DNA from: Trypanosoma brucei gambiense DAL972
Taxonomy: Eukaryota > Euglenozoa > Kinetoplastea > Trypanosomatida > Trypanosomatidae
NCBI RefSeq assembly: GCF_000210295.1
Contig: NC_026739.1
Coordinates: 654,262 to 718,261 of the forward strand
DNA: 64,000 bases
Reading direction: 5' to 3'
The notes below the pieces were generated by a model. The model did no database searches and was not told the DNA's origin. It saw only the letters and a list, made by a program, of their open reading frames with translations. Positions 37,653 to 51,500 of the stretch are shown in pieces (position 1 is the first letter of the stretch; every line of letters begins with the position of its first letter). A program made the position numbers and the translations under genes.

Positions 37653-38942
37653 CCGTGAAGATGTGATATACTTCTCCCTTTCTATAATGATTGCGGAAAC
37701 AGGGATAAAACGAGAAGGTTTCTGTATTGTGAGTGTCGCGTGAATGCAATTTATAGGAATAAAAATAACGCAAAACAAATTGACATGCTTGTAACTGAGT
37801 GTTTTCTGAAAAATATATATATCCTTCGTCTTGAAGAAGTTGAAACAGTTGGTGGTTGCGACATAACAATTAGAGGAAACAACAAAAATCCCCAAAAACA
37901 AAAAGAACAAACGTACGTTGCTTCATTCCGTTGGGAGGAGCATACTTCCCTCCGGAGGGAACCTCCACATCGTGTGTTATTGTGTTGCGCATCTCCGTAA
38001 CGCATTAAAGTTGAAATGTGTGTTTCTTTTTGTGTAAGGGGATTTTTTTTTCTCACTCTTTTTTCAGTTGACCACTATTGTGTTACATTATGTGTGAGTG
38101 TCCGTGGATTGAATATTATCCCTGTATTGTAACTGATATATCCCTGCGAGTGGGATCGAATCATAAATTGTTGTTAAGATAAAAGTGCATTCGACGATAT
38201 GATCCCTATTGGAATGTTGGAATTAATGAAGAGTTTTTTTTTTAAAAAATCGGAGGGCAAGGAGAGGGAAAGGGTCATGCGAGTGGTCACAGGGAATATT
38301 TGCGTCTGACACCCTTTTTCGTCAGATGTTGGCGGCAACGTAGCCTTTGTACGTGTGAGATGGGAAGTGGAGTAAAGGGGGGAGGGAAAATAGAAGTGTA
38401 ACACAAGTGAAAGTAAATGAGTTTCTTCTGTAATGATGTTGTTCTTTTTTTCTTTTTCCTCTCCATACATTTTTTCCCCCGAGTTCGAGTTTTATTACTA
38501 CAAAGAGGATAGCGGTTCTGTTTGATTTTATTGACGATAAACTATGAGTGACTGTATACTGTCTTACAGGTGGGAGGAAAGGGGTTATGTTGTATATTGA
38601 GTGTGCTTGCAACTATTTTATTTTCGCAGTTGCATGCTTTCTCGTGTCGTCGTCAACACTTTTCTGTATGAATTATTATTATTATTATTATTTATTAAAT
38701 GTCGTGTCTTGCTACTTCTCAATCACACTTCCCTTACATACAGGATTGTTTGATGCATTTGGCATCATTTTCTTTTTTAATCAGCAGTGAAAAACGGTTT
38801 AGTGTGGCTTGTGAGAAGGCAGTGGGTCGTTGAAAAGAACCTTCGGATCTTACTTGATGTGACTTCCCCTCTTCAAAGCAGTTGCTTCGTCCACGGCTTA
38901 TAAATTGCAACTCTCTATTTATTTTTGTTATTTGCATTGTAG
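37653..38942 (+). other. Intergenic, 1.3 kb, before TGT
   Basis: Holds a T10A6 tract (38234-38249) and an ATT run near 38671-38690. Open frames are short, low in complexity and on both strands. The TGT acceptor abuts its ATG. No gene or RNA element seen. Confidence 0.5.
38920..38942 (+). promoter_or_regulatory. Predicted trans-splice acceptor abutting TGT start codon
   Basis: T-rich sequence ends in GTAG directly followed by ATG, so the spliced leader would be joined at the start codon itself. Confidence 0.5.
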
Positions 38943-40286
<1,344 letters not shown>

Positions 40287-41004
40287 TTATTAGGGGAAAG
40301 GTAACGCATCAGGGCTGAATAAGGAATAAGGTTTCAATAACACGAATCGGTGTCTTTTTTAGTGTTCTTTTGGTATTCTCTTTGTTTTTCTTTTTTTTTT
40401 TTCATGCAAACAATGGGAAACATTTAGCCCTACGGATGAGGTTGTTGAATCAAAATCTTTTTTTTAAAAAAAAAACTTACCCTCGTTGTTAAAACACCTT
40501 GAGAAAAGTTTGGTGAAAATGAATCAAACACGAAGTGATGCTATTAGTAATTAAGAAAGGCTTATAATTTTTCCTCCTTCTCTTCGTTTTAATTCAGTCT
40601 TTTTAAAAGGGTTGGTGTACACAACCTGCTTCTCTTTTTTTTTCTCTCCCTTAAAATTAAGGTCTCTTTGTTACGTCACTCTTACTTATTGCACTTTTTT
40701 TTTCCTTTCCCCCATCAATTCTTGTTTGTCTAATTTTATTTTATTTTTTAATTTATCTTTACTCCCCAGAAAATACAGCGAGAACCCATCTGTAGGGTCG
40801 GTAAAACTGTGTCCTCTTGTTGATAACAGTTGCCGCAACCCACACAAACACACAGGTGTAACCAGCAATAATTTTTCACGGTATAGAGAACACTTAAGTA
40901 AGACACATCAACAGGAGGAGGCACTGTAAATTTGAATTTTAAAAAGGGGGAGGAAAAAAAAACTAACGGAAAAAAAATACCAAAAAAAAAAAAAAAGAAA
41001 GGAC
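40287..41004 (+). other. Intergenic with A-rich leader of the ubiquitin-like gene
   Basis: T8A10 tract at 40458-40475, T/C-rich frames, a pyrimidine tract and AG 40768-40769. The leader ends in an A-rich run (~40954-40997) just before ATG 41005. No gene seen. Confidence 0.5.
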
Positions 41005-41292
41005 ATGTCGGAGACAATACCCGTTTCAGTACAATGCTGTGAGGGCCGATTCGAACTTTCAGTGGACTCAAACCACACGCTACGTGACGTTTTGCGTCAG
41101 TTTAAACGGGAAGTCGCTGCTCTCGATCCAATAAATTTGGAGGAGTATGTTGTGAACCATGAAGGTAAATTATTGCTGGACGACAGCGTTACTCTGCAAA
41201 CAGTTGGAGTGAAAAAAGACAGCGTGTTTGTGCTTGTCAGGAAGGCGTGCTGCCCAGCTGCCAGTCCAGAAAAGGATGAGGACGATATGTAA
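41005..41292 (+). CDS. Small ubiquitin-like fold protein, 95 aa
   Basis: The protein fits a single beta-grasp domain: two opening strands (PVSVQCCEGRFELSV), a helix (TLRDVLRQFKREVAAL), and then a ubiquitin-like block NHEGKLLLDDSVTLQTVGV ending in DSVFVLVRK. The C-terminus (ACCPAASPEKDEDDM) has no Gly-Gly, so it is not an obvious conjugated modifier. It could be a stand-alone ubiquitin-like adaptor. A long 5' leader (from AG 40768-40769, ~235 bases, no ATG) ends in a run of A. The frame is short, but its strand pattern and the absence of upstream ATGs support it as real. Specific function is unknown. Confidence 0.72.
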   Translation: MSETIPVSVQCCEGRFELSVDSNHTLRDVLRQFKREVAALDPINLEEYVVNHEGKLLLDDSVTLQTVGVKKDSVFVLVRKACCPAASPEKDEDDM

Positions 41293-41711
41293 TCGGTTCA
41301 CGCAATATATCTTTGTAAATGTATGTTGATGTGCCATATTTACATGTATATTTGTATGTTCATATCCATATTCATGTTTATATTCACACCATTGTGTGTG
41401 TACGTCTATGGTTTGAAGGTTGTTGTTGTTTTGTAATAAAATGTTAGTTTTTACTTTCCGTTATTGCAGCAAAGAATATTTTCACATTTGTTCTTTTTTG
41501 CCTTCTACTCTCCTTTTTTTCGTTTTTTTTGTTGAACTTCATTGTCTTCTTTTTTTTTATATTCAGCTTCTTTGCCGACATGTGACCGGTTGTTCCTTCT
41601 CTCGTTTTTATGCCATCTCCATTTAACGCTGTTTAGGAGATGATGTTAGATAAATTTGTAAGAATGGTTCTAACGAGATAATGCAGGAACAAGAAGGGTG
41701 AGGAGGTCATA

Positions 41712-41733
41712 TGTGTGTGTGTGTGTGTGTGTG
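41712..41733. repeat. (TG)11 microsatellite
   Basis: Uninterrupted TG run in the ubiquitin-like gene's downstream region. Confidence 0.95.
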
Positions 41734-42303
41734 AGGAGGTATAATTAAAAAAATAATAATACAATAAGCGGCAAGTTGTGTGTTTTTCACGGTTGTTGGG
41801 TTTTATGTGAATGCGACGCAAATAGTGGAACGGTGATGTCCCACAACCGCAATGATTTAGCCATTATTTTTGACCGCATACTGCGCACAAATGCATCCAA
41901 AGAAATGCGTATGTGCACTGGTATTTGTGTGAGCTGCAAAGAAGGGAGGTGATGAATATGCTGATTTTTTTATTTCCGGTATATGTTTGTCACGGAATAT
42001 TTAACGTTTTCTTTTGTATTTTTTTTCCCTTTTATTTCGTCTCTCCAACTGTGACAGTGCGATGATTGCTCTCTTTTTTTTTTTTTTGTTTCGCAGAGAG
42101 CCTTTCTAAAGTTTTTTTGGCTCGTTTCTACTGTCATGCTTCCCTTTCGATTTATTGCTTCAACCCGATTGATATACTACGCTACTGATCCTTCTGCTTT
42201 CCCATCTTTTAAAAAATTTTCAATCTATCAATTTTTAATGTTTACACATATATGTGTATATTAAACAATATACATTTTACACATTAAGTAATATCCGACA
42301 CCG

Positions 42304-42350
42304 TCTTTTTTTTTTTTTGTTTCCCCCTCTCCCGTCGGGACTTCCGATAG
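42304..42350 (+). promoter_or_regulatory. Predicted trans-splice acceptor, hydin mRNA
   Basis: Long T then C/T tract; the first AG is at 42349-42350. No ATG intervenes before 42538. Confidence 0.55.
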
Positions 42351-42453
42351 CTCCCGGTTGTTGGCGGAACCGGTAAAGCATAAAAAAGGAAAAAAAGGGA
42401 TATCCAAAAGCAAGAAGAGGTGGCACAAACTGAAACGAGAGGTAGAAGGAAAG

Positions 42454-42473
42454 GCGACAGCGACAGCGACAGC
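42454..42473 (+). repeat. GCGACA hexamer repeat in hydin leader
   Basis: Three consecutive GCGACA units plus a partial variant, inside the predicted 5' UTR. Confidence 0.85.
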
Positions 42474-42537
42474 GAAAGCGGAGGGAAGTGAAGTGTTTGA
42501 GATTTATTGAACAAGGGGTAGAGTAGGAACAACAACC

Positions 42538-45500
42538 ATGCCCGTAAAGCAACCGCCAAGGGTAACGAGGGAACGAAAAGCCGCCTCAGCAACTGCGGCA
42601 CTTGAACTTCCAGCGACAAATGAAAACACGCGAAAGGCGGCTATGTCACCTTCTGGCTCATCAGAACAGGCTGTTTTTGAGGTTCATCCAAGAGAAATTG
42701 TCTTTGCGGATTTTGTCATGCACGAAAGCTATGAAGTTGCCCTTAGCTTGAAGAACATATCTAGGGAAGCGCAGTTTGTCCGTGTGCGGCAATCGCATGA
42801 CCGCTTTGTTACCCTTGTTTCACCGCTCCCGCATGCCAAATCAACAAAGGTTGCACCAGGACTAACCGTTGTGTACAAGGTAGTTTTCAGGTCAGAGGAT
42901 GAGCGTGACTACAGCAGTGACATTATAGTGACAACTAGCCAGGAGGAGTTCACCATCCCTCTCCGTGCCATAGCGAATCGTGGGCGGCTGGATTTGCCAG
43001 AATCGTTTGCCGTCTCGCCATCTCCGGTGAAGTGTAGTGGTTCGACTACATTGTTCCTTCGAAACAAGGGGAAATTGGACTGTCAATGGCGCGCTGTGTG
43101 TCAGGCACCATTTGCAATTTCTCCTTCTTCCGGCGTCGTTCCCTCGGAAGGGGGCGTTCTTCCCGTCAGTATTGTATTTACTCCACCAAAATTGCAGACC
43201 TATAGCGGTTCTATAGTTTTTCTTCTTGGCCCGGAGGAAAACGCCGTGCAGGAGCTGCCAGTTTCGGGTAGTGCAATGGAATTGTCTATCATACAGGATA
43301 AAAGCGAGGCGCTGTTCCCCGATACGTTTGTGACACTGGAGAGTCAAGTGATGATATCGGTTAGGAATGAAAGCGACCGCACGATACACTTTACGTGGAA
43401 AGCTGAACAGACTGATCATCAAGAAAAATGTGCAACTGAAAATGCTATTGCAGAACAATCCGGAGCCCTTACTTACGCTGTGCTGTCTAATGCGGAGCAT
43501 GAATCCACTCGACAACGGCTAGCTAGGGAATATATTGACCACTTAACCAAGGGAGGCCGCGTTTTTGATGATGACGTCTTCACAATTGAGCCTGTTAGTG
43601 GTGTGATATACGGGAAAGGAAGTAGAGAGTTTATTGTGACCTTCAACCCGCAACTGGCTGTAAGCTACCTCTCAACTGCGTACCTCGATATTGAGGGTAA
43701 GAATCAGCGCCTTCCACTGCAAATGAAAGGGAAGGGTCTAGCCCCTCTATGTGAGTTAGAGTTTACTACTCTCGACATTGGTGATATTGTTGTTGGTGCT
43801 GTGCATGAATACAGGGTGGAAATCATTAACAAGGGTTGCGTTGAGGCCCGCTACAAGGTGATGCCACAGGATACGCTAATGGGAAGAAAATTCTCCTTTT
43901 CTCCCCCCGAGGGGGTCCTTCCACCTGGTACAACGGAAACGTTTGTCATTCGTCTAGAATCCGATCTTTTGGGTATCATTTTGGAGACTTTTAACATACA
44001 CATTCACGGTGCGCTTGATGGTTTAAAACTCTTCTTTCGTGGACGCGTTACGAGTCCTTCCTTGCAGTTTAATCGGAAAGAGTTGAACTTCGGTAATGTC
44101 TCGTATACCACTCACCATTCTTGCTCGTTACAGGTGATGAACACTGGAAGCTTTGATATTCGGTACAAGTTGCGCATCCCTGAGTCGAGCCCCTTGTGCA
44201 ACTGCATTACCGTCACCCCATGTGAAGGACTAATACCTGAGGGAGGTGTACATGATATTTGCGTGGATCTTGTCTCGAATGCACTGGGGTCACGGGAAAC
44301 CAAACTCCTCGTTGATGTAGAGGACGTTGGTGATGCTGTGCACACACTTCCCATCAAGTTCTTTTGTCTTGTACCCACGCTACAACCTTCTCAAGACCAA
44401 CTTCACTATGGGCATTGTTTCGTGGGGCACAACTACACCATGAACTTAGAAGTTGTTAACAAGACCGCGTTGGTGGGGAAGTTTAGCGTATTTCTGCAGG
44501 AGTTGCTCGACACACAAGCAGACACAGCCATCGTTTCGATCGGCTCACCGGATAATACTGACGGCGTAGAGGTGATTGAGGCCCGCAGCCGTTGCCTTGT
44601 TCCCATCACGTTGACACCGTTAGCAGTGGGTGAACTTCGCATGACACTCTATGTGCGTGTCCTTGGTTCGGAAGAGCAGTTAATGCCCGTTTTGGTAACT
44701 GCTTCTGCATGTGGTCCAACAGTGGTAGCGGTACCGAGGCATCTTTCTTTCGGGGGTTTACAACTTCTGGACGAAAAGGAGCTTCAGCTTACTCTCACGA
44801 ATATGAGCAGCATTACTGCTTACTTCACAACTGAGTTTCTTCTGGGTGCTGCAAAGACAGAAGAGCCGGTGTTCTTTTTGGAACCGACAGAAGGCGAAAT
44901 AGAACCGGAGGGCACTTTCATCATTAAAGTGAGAGCGCGCTTGGACGAAGCGCGGACTTTCGAAGAGAAGATTAGGGTAGCGGTTCGCCATTCAGAGAAA
45001 ACCTCTCAAGTTATTGATGTTGTCGCCAACGGGAAAGGTTATGCCCTGGTGCCTCAAGACGATGCGGATGAATTCGATTTCGGTGACATTTTCACCGAAA
45101 CGACTGTTGAAAAGAAGCTGATCATCTTAAATAAGGGGCGTCGTGATATTGAAGTTATATGGAGCGGTCTCAGTCGAAACCGGGCTGGAAGAGGTGGTAT
45201 GCCCAATGTCTTCTCTGTAAATCCCGAAATGGCCCTCATACCCGCACGTAAATCATATGAGTTTGTTGTCCAAGGGTATGCAACAACTAAGGGTGTATTT
45301 TCGGACTGCTTTACTTTAAAGGACAAGAACAGGTACAAGGTTGTTCTCTCCAAAAGCGTCCAGGGAAACTTCATCACTCCTTCAATAGCATACAGTACGA
45401 AGAAGGTTGTGTTTGATTACATCTACGGTACAGAAGGTGACACCGGTTGTGCTGTAACGACAAAGACGTTTACGATGAAGAATACGTGCACTCGTACATT

Positions 45501-48500
45501 ACATGTGTCACTCCGTTGCTTAACCCCGGCGAACGGAAGTAGCTCACCCTTTACACTCGAGAATCCAACAACCTTCGCTCTCTCCAGCGGTGAAACCCGC
45601 ATTGTCGGTGTGACCTGTGATGCTCTCTACCGCCGAGACAACATCGCGCACTCGGCAAAGGGGCGTGTGCTGGTTACTTTTAGCAACCACACCACCACTG
45701 AGTATGTGTACCTTACGGTGAATATTGCTTTACCGAACGTTTCCATTGTGCCTGATACACGTCAGTTAAACTTTGGTTCGGTGCTAGCCGACACAGAGAA
45801 GCGGTTGCAGATAACTCTCACGAACCTATCGGAAATTGTTTCGGCGAACTTCCACTGGGGCATTGAGACACTTGGGCATCCGGCAGCGACATCCAACGCC
45901 AAAGTACCACTGGCAGAAGAAGAAGAACGCGAAGAGCAGCAAGAGCAGCAGTTGATACGGAAGCACTTCGACATTATACCGTTCCGTGGCTCCATACCGC
46001 CTGGGGGGAAGACTGTTGTTGAAGCAGTTTTTTACGGTGCACGTGGGCGACACGAGGCGAACGCAAAGTGTAGTCTTGAAGGTGGTCCGAGTTACAGTGT
46101 GAATCTGATTGGTTGGAGCGACGTTGCTGTGCGGTTCGATCGCACAAGCCTGGATTTTGGTATTATGCACTACAAAGATAGAGCAACTAGAACCATTTGT
46201 ATATCTAGTCCCTTACGTGTCGCTGTACCTTTCTCCGTAGACCTCACCAGATTGAAGCAACCAGAGTCGCTGACTGTAAGGCCGTTGAGAGGAACAGTCA
46301 CTACCAAAGTGTACCTCACCGTTACGTTCGGTCCCATGATCCCAGAAGAGGTAATAGAAACTTTTACAGTGCAAGTTGGTCATTTGCACCCGCAAGTCAT
46401 TAAAGTTCGTGGCCTGGGACAAGTGTCAACGATGTCGGTGGTACCAGGTGAGAAGAATGTAAAACTGAGGCGTGTTGAGGATCCAATTTTTCAGGAATTT
46501 TTCAATGAGCTCAGTAAGCGAGAATGGGTGCCTCACCACACTAAAATGGGTTCCTCAAACCCCATACCACATGTGGACCCTTCTGTGCTCGAAGCAGAGA
46601 GGTTGACCCTCTGTCAAACGATACTTCCCACCAGAGAACTGGTGCCATCGGTATGTTCGGCATCTCCACCCCCACAAACAACTACCTCGGAGGGTCAGCA
46701 GGAGGAAATACCACCTCTTCTCGCGCGGTATATTCTTGACTTTGGGCACGTTACGCGACAAGATGTTCGGACAGCCAAACTTCTGTTGGTAAACACGTCG
46801 ACGTGTAGTACCTCGATATCTCTGGAGAAGAATTCGCAGCAGCCTCCCGTTGTAACAGTGGAACCGCTAAAAATTCCTACTATGGCTCCGATTTCGCACA
46901 CGGAGTTCGTCGTTACGCTTAATGCCAGTGAAATTGAAAAGGGTTCTACCGGCGCTGATCGACGGGAAATTACGTTAAACCTTGCGAAGGGACCACGTGT
47001 TATTATTGAAGTACATTATTACTTGGCAACGCCCATGCTGACACCCGAATCGCATGTTGTGGATTTCGGTGATCTCCGACCAGGTCACATTCATGTAAAA
47101 AATGTTCATTTTTACAACAATGAAGCTGCGCCATGTAGTTGGACGTTCAAATTGATCGAAACAAAGAAGAAAGGAGAAGCGCAGGATCCCCGGAGAAGCC
47201 CATCAATTGAAACAGTTTACAAGAAGCAATTTAAAATTGGAAAGGAGCGGGGGATATTGCCGCCATATTCTTGTATGGCTGTTCAAATGAGTTTTCATTC
47301 GTGGTATGTTGGTCCTGCAAAGGCCAGGTTGCGCCTCCGTTTTGCATCCAACCCAAACGATGAGTATATGACAATTATTGGTAACGTTAGAGATGTTAAG
47401 GTGAATATTTCGCCCACTCCCGTTAATTTCTTGCCACTTCTTCCGTGTGAAGCTGTGTACCATACGTTAACCATAACAAACAATGAGGAGCATCCCATTG
47501 AAGTTGTTTGTATGAACTATGATCAGAAGGTCCGCATTGAACGGAGAGCGTTACAACGTTTCTTACAGGGAGTTACACCAACTCAAGAAGAGAAAGGACT
47601 TTACCTTCCACTCCGAGAGGCGGGTGATGCCTTACCAGAGGGTTTGCTAGACGCAACGTTCGAAAATTTAAATGCCGAAGAGACTGCTCTTGAGTTCGTT
47701 GGTGTAGATGAGTCACTCGAAAGGGCATTAGAGCGGCGGCGTGGAAGTTACAGCTCAAGAGCGGGGCAAATAGGCCGACAACCATCCAGGAGACAATCTA
47801 TGGACAAACCGGATGCGATCGCTTTACACTCAAAAAGCTTAAGTTGCAAAAATTCATTTTCGGTTGTTAATCCTAAGGTTATCGTTGTTGTTGGACCTCC
47901 ATGCTCTGGAAAAACCACCCAAACGCAGAAGTTGAAGGAAAGTTCCGGAGTTGTGGAGTTAGATTTGGATGCCATGATATTGTCTGAGGCGGAGTTTGAC
48001 ACGGCCGAAGGTGAATTAATTCGTGGTTTACTTTCTGACTACGACAAGCTTCATGCTGCTCCTCCAGTGATGCCTACGGGACGGCATAGTGACAAATTGA
48101 ATCCGTTGTTGCCACTGGCTAACTCGAAAGTTGTGATTCTTCTTCATACACTCGTTGTTCGGCAACTGAAGAAGGTTGATAACGTGACCGCCGTAGTTAT
48201 TGATGATTTGAAATCCATAATCACGGAAAATCGGGAGGCGGTGCTCTTCGCCATCAGTAAGGCTGCCCAGGTGACCGGTATGACACTGAAAATAATATCC
48301 CTTGGTGTGAGTGAGGTGACGGCTGACCTTCGGCGCAACCTTGACATACAGCGAAAATGCAATGAAACAGCAGAGGCTGCTAAAATTCCACTCTTGACGG
48401 AAGAGGAGTACGAGGAGCTTAGTGAAGGGGAACGCGACACGTATAACCACCAGCTACTGTACTACAACAAATGTAAACGAGACCTTGCGGAAGTCACTAA

Positions 48501-51500
48501 GGAAGTGACACGATTGGCAGAAGAAAAAGAAAACAATGAACAGCATACGGTGCAGAAAGTGATCGACGCCGAAATGGCAGCGAAAGAGGAAATGGAGGAA
48601 AGAATGCGGGCATCAACGAAGGGGAAAAGATATGTGCCGGAACAGCGGCCGGCACCGGTATGGCACAAACTTAGTGACCTGGAGAGATACAAGGAACTTT
48701 ACATTCATCTCCGCGAGAGAAAAGATTTGGATCACATCATTGTTGACGGGGAAAATTGCAAAGACCTTACCGAGCATGTAATTTCAAATGAAAATAGCAA
48801 CGGTGCACTCGATGCATTTTTACGGGGGTCTGTAACGGAAAATGCCAATGATAAAAACCGGTTGATAAATATATGGAATTTTGGAGCGAATGGCGTGTGG
48901 GAGTTTGTGTCAGAGGAGTATCTCAATACGACTCACGAAGCATATGAGGGCTTACGTATATTTTCTCGTACACCTCGCGATCTTTCAACCAAAAAAAACC
49001 CTAAGGGTGCAGTACCGGTGGTTGCGTCACCATTGGTGGAAGCCAGTAGGTGGTTGATTGCACCAATGTCATCAACAGACGTTACTCTTGTCTTCTGCAG
49101 TAGCAGACTTGGCCAGTTCTCAACTCCACTAACCTTCGGAATAACGGGAACAAGTCAGCAAATCGTTGTTCCAGTTGCTACCAGCACACTGTATCCAGAT
49201 ATTTGCCGTGACGAGAAAAGGATATTTAGAACTGTTAAGACGCGAGCTGTGGCGGGTCGCCAGGTAAGTGGTGTTTTTCTCTTGTCCAAGCGCTCGTACG
49301 AGTTTGGGCCTTTAATTGTCCACGGGAATGATGGTAGTGCTTGTGGGAACAGTAAAGTGTCCTCATCGCTCCGCAATGAGTCTCCCTCCATGGGGAAGAG
49401 TACTTCCTCTTTCCGGGGATGGGTGGCACATGATACCTTGACGCTTACAAATGACGGTATTGTCCCCGCCGAAGTAAACATGTCGTTTGGCAAGGAAAAG
49501 GACCTCACCTTTGCTGTCGCACCAAACAAGGTCACTATCCCCGTTGGGGAGACTGTAACGGTGATGCTCCGCGCTAACCCGGAATCAATTGGAGAAATAA
49601 CAGCAAAGCTTGTCGTGACTGTTCGTGACAACCCGGCTCCTTGGTTTGTGAATGTGTCTTGCATTGGGACGCGGCCATCTGTGACACTAGATGGCAAAAG
49701 GGATTTGGTAGTGCAGTACGGCCGTTCGTTGGTTACTAGACCTGTGGAAAAAACGTTCACTATTTCTAATGTAAGTTTTGTGCCTGTGCACTGGCGAATC
49801 ACTGGAATGGACAAATTGCCCAGTGAATTTGAACTGAGCGCTACGAGCGGTGTACTCGAGGTCAGTGGAGCTCAAAAACTTGCCCTCGCCTTCAAACCAA
49901 TAAAGCCCGGAATGCATTCTTTATCGCTCAAAGTTGAGGTGATGGACTCCGAGGAGGCCCTGTACGAGTCTCTTCCTCTAACAATTAAGGCTGAAGCCCA
50001 CGATGCAGTGGTGGAATGGACGCGGCATGTCAACTTTAAGATGATACATGTTGGTGAAACGAAAAAGGAGCTGATCCGCATACTAAACAAAAGCCCGTAC
50101 GATATTGGGTATATGTTACGTATGCCTAAGGCACTTCAAAATGTGATTACTCTTTCTCCCGTTTCTGGTACTGTCCGAGGCTTGATTGGGTACAGAGATG
50201 CTGCGATAGCCTCAGTGGAAGTTTCCATTCGTTTTGACAGGGAAGGTGAAATTCCCCCCACACTTGGCGTCATTGAGGCATCTTTTTACGATCCCCAGTC
50301 AAACGAGCTACTTTACCCAGTTCAAAACATTACCGTAACAGGAGAGGCGTGGTACAACCAATTTTCCGTCAGGCCGTCCTTTATCGATTTTGGTCCATGT
50401 GTCGCACATCAAAAGAAGGTGTCCACATTTGAGTTGCGTAACACAGGCAGGTTTCCACTGAATTTCAAACTCTTCAACTACAAGAAGGCTACGTCAGTGT
50501 CCACTCCAGAGGAAGAGGAATTTGTCCCCCGAAGAGGCCGAAAAACGGCTAAGGGTGATGTCGGCTTTCAACTGGGGTCATTTAACATATCACCAAATGT
50601 GGGTGTAGTTGGTGTGGGGGACTCTTGTACATTCAATGTCACGAGTGTTCTGAGTAACCTACAGGACCAGCGAGAGGTACTGGGAATACATGTGGATCAC
50701 TGCGACCCTGAAATTGAAAAAACTGGAACAGCATTTCACATTGTTGCATCACCTACAACACCCGGTATTGTGGGTAACCTTTCTTCGTCGTTGGATGTGG
50801 AAACTGTGTTCGAGGAACAGCAAATTGTTACAAGTTTGTCATGCTTCAACGGCCCTGTACGTGCTTTTGCCAAGGAAGAGTGTCTATTCTCATTTGGGCA
50901 GTCGCTGTTGGGAAGCAGAGTTGAAGAGCGGTTCCGCATTGCAAACCTTTGCACTCTCACATGCACAGTCAAGGTCCGACTCCTTCCCAAGAATATGTAC
51001 GAATGGAAAGAGAAGGATAGAAAAGACCGGAAGGACAAAAGTGCGCACGGCACTGCAGAAGGTTTTCTACTTCTCATAGATGGTGAGCTGCGTGAAGAGG
51101 GCACGATAGAGCTCTCCTCCTTCGAAAGTCGCTTTGTTACTGTATGTTTTGCACCGCAGACCTTGCAATCGTTTACCGCGCGCTTTGAAGCTATCGCCGT
51201 AGATGGAACGAACCCTGCCACCAACTCGCTTCGCTTCGACCTTGCGGGTGAGGGAATCCTTCCCACAGTGCAGTATATTTTTCCACCGCCACTGCAAATT
51301 ACGGCCCCCATAATCGTGAACACAGTATCTGGAACTGGGGGGAAAGGGAAAGGGAAGGAGTCGAGAAAGGCAGCCGTGGCAAAACCAACTGCGCATGAGG
51401 TTGCACCTCCTCCACCCGCCGATACTATACAAATGCCATTAACATTTGTAGGGTCGTCTGTAACAAGGTGCTTCCGTGTCCGTAATAACTCAGACATTCC

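Larger units (their letters stand above)
41293..42537 (+). other. Intergenic, 1.2 kb, between ubiquitin-like gene and hydin
   Basis: (TG)n at 41712-41733, several T runs, and a strong T/C tract (42304-42332) with AG 42349-42350 before hydin. The hydin leader contains GCGACA hexamers near 42454-42473. No gene seen. Confidence 0.5.

Noticed and set aside
42892..43515. 207-codon minus-strand frame and many others inside hydin
   Set aside because: They are shadows of a long coding frame; hydin is continuous and family-like throughout.
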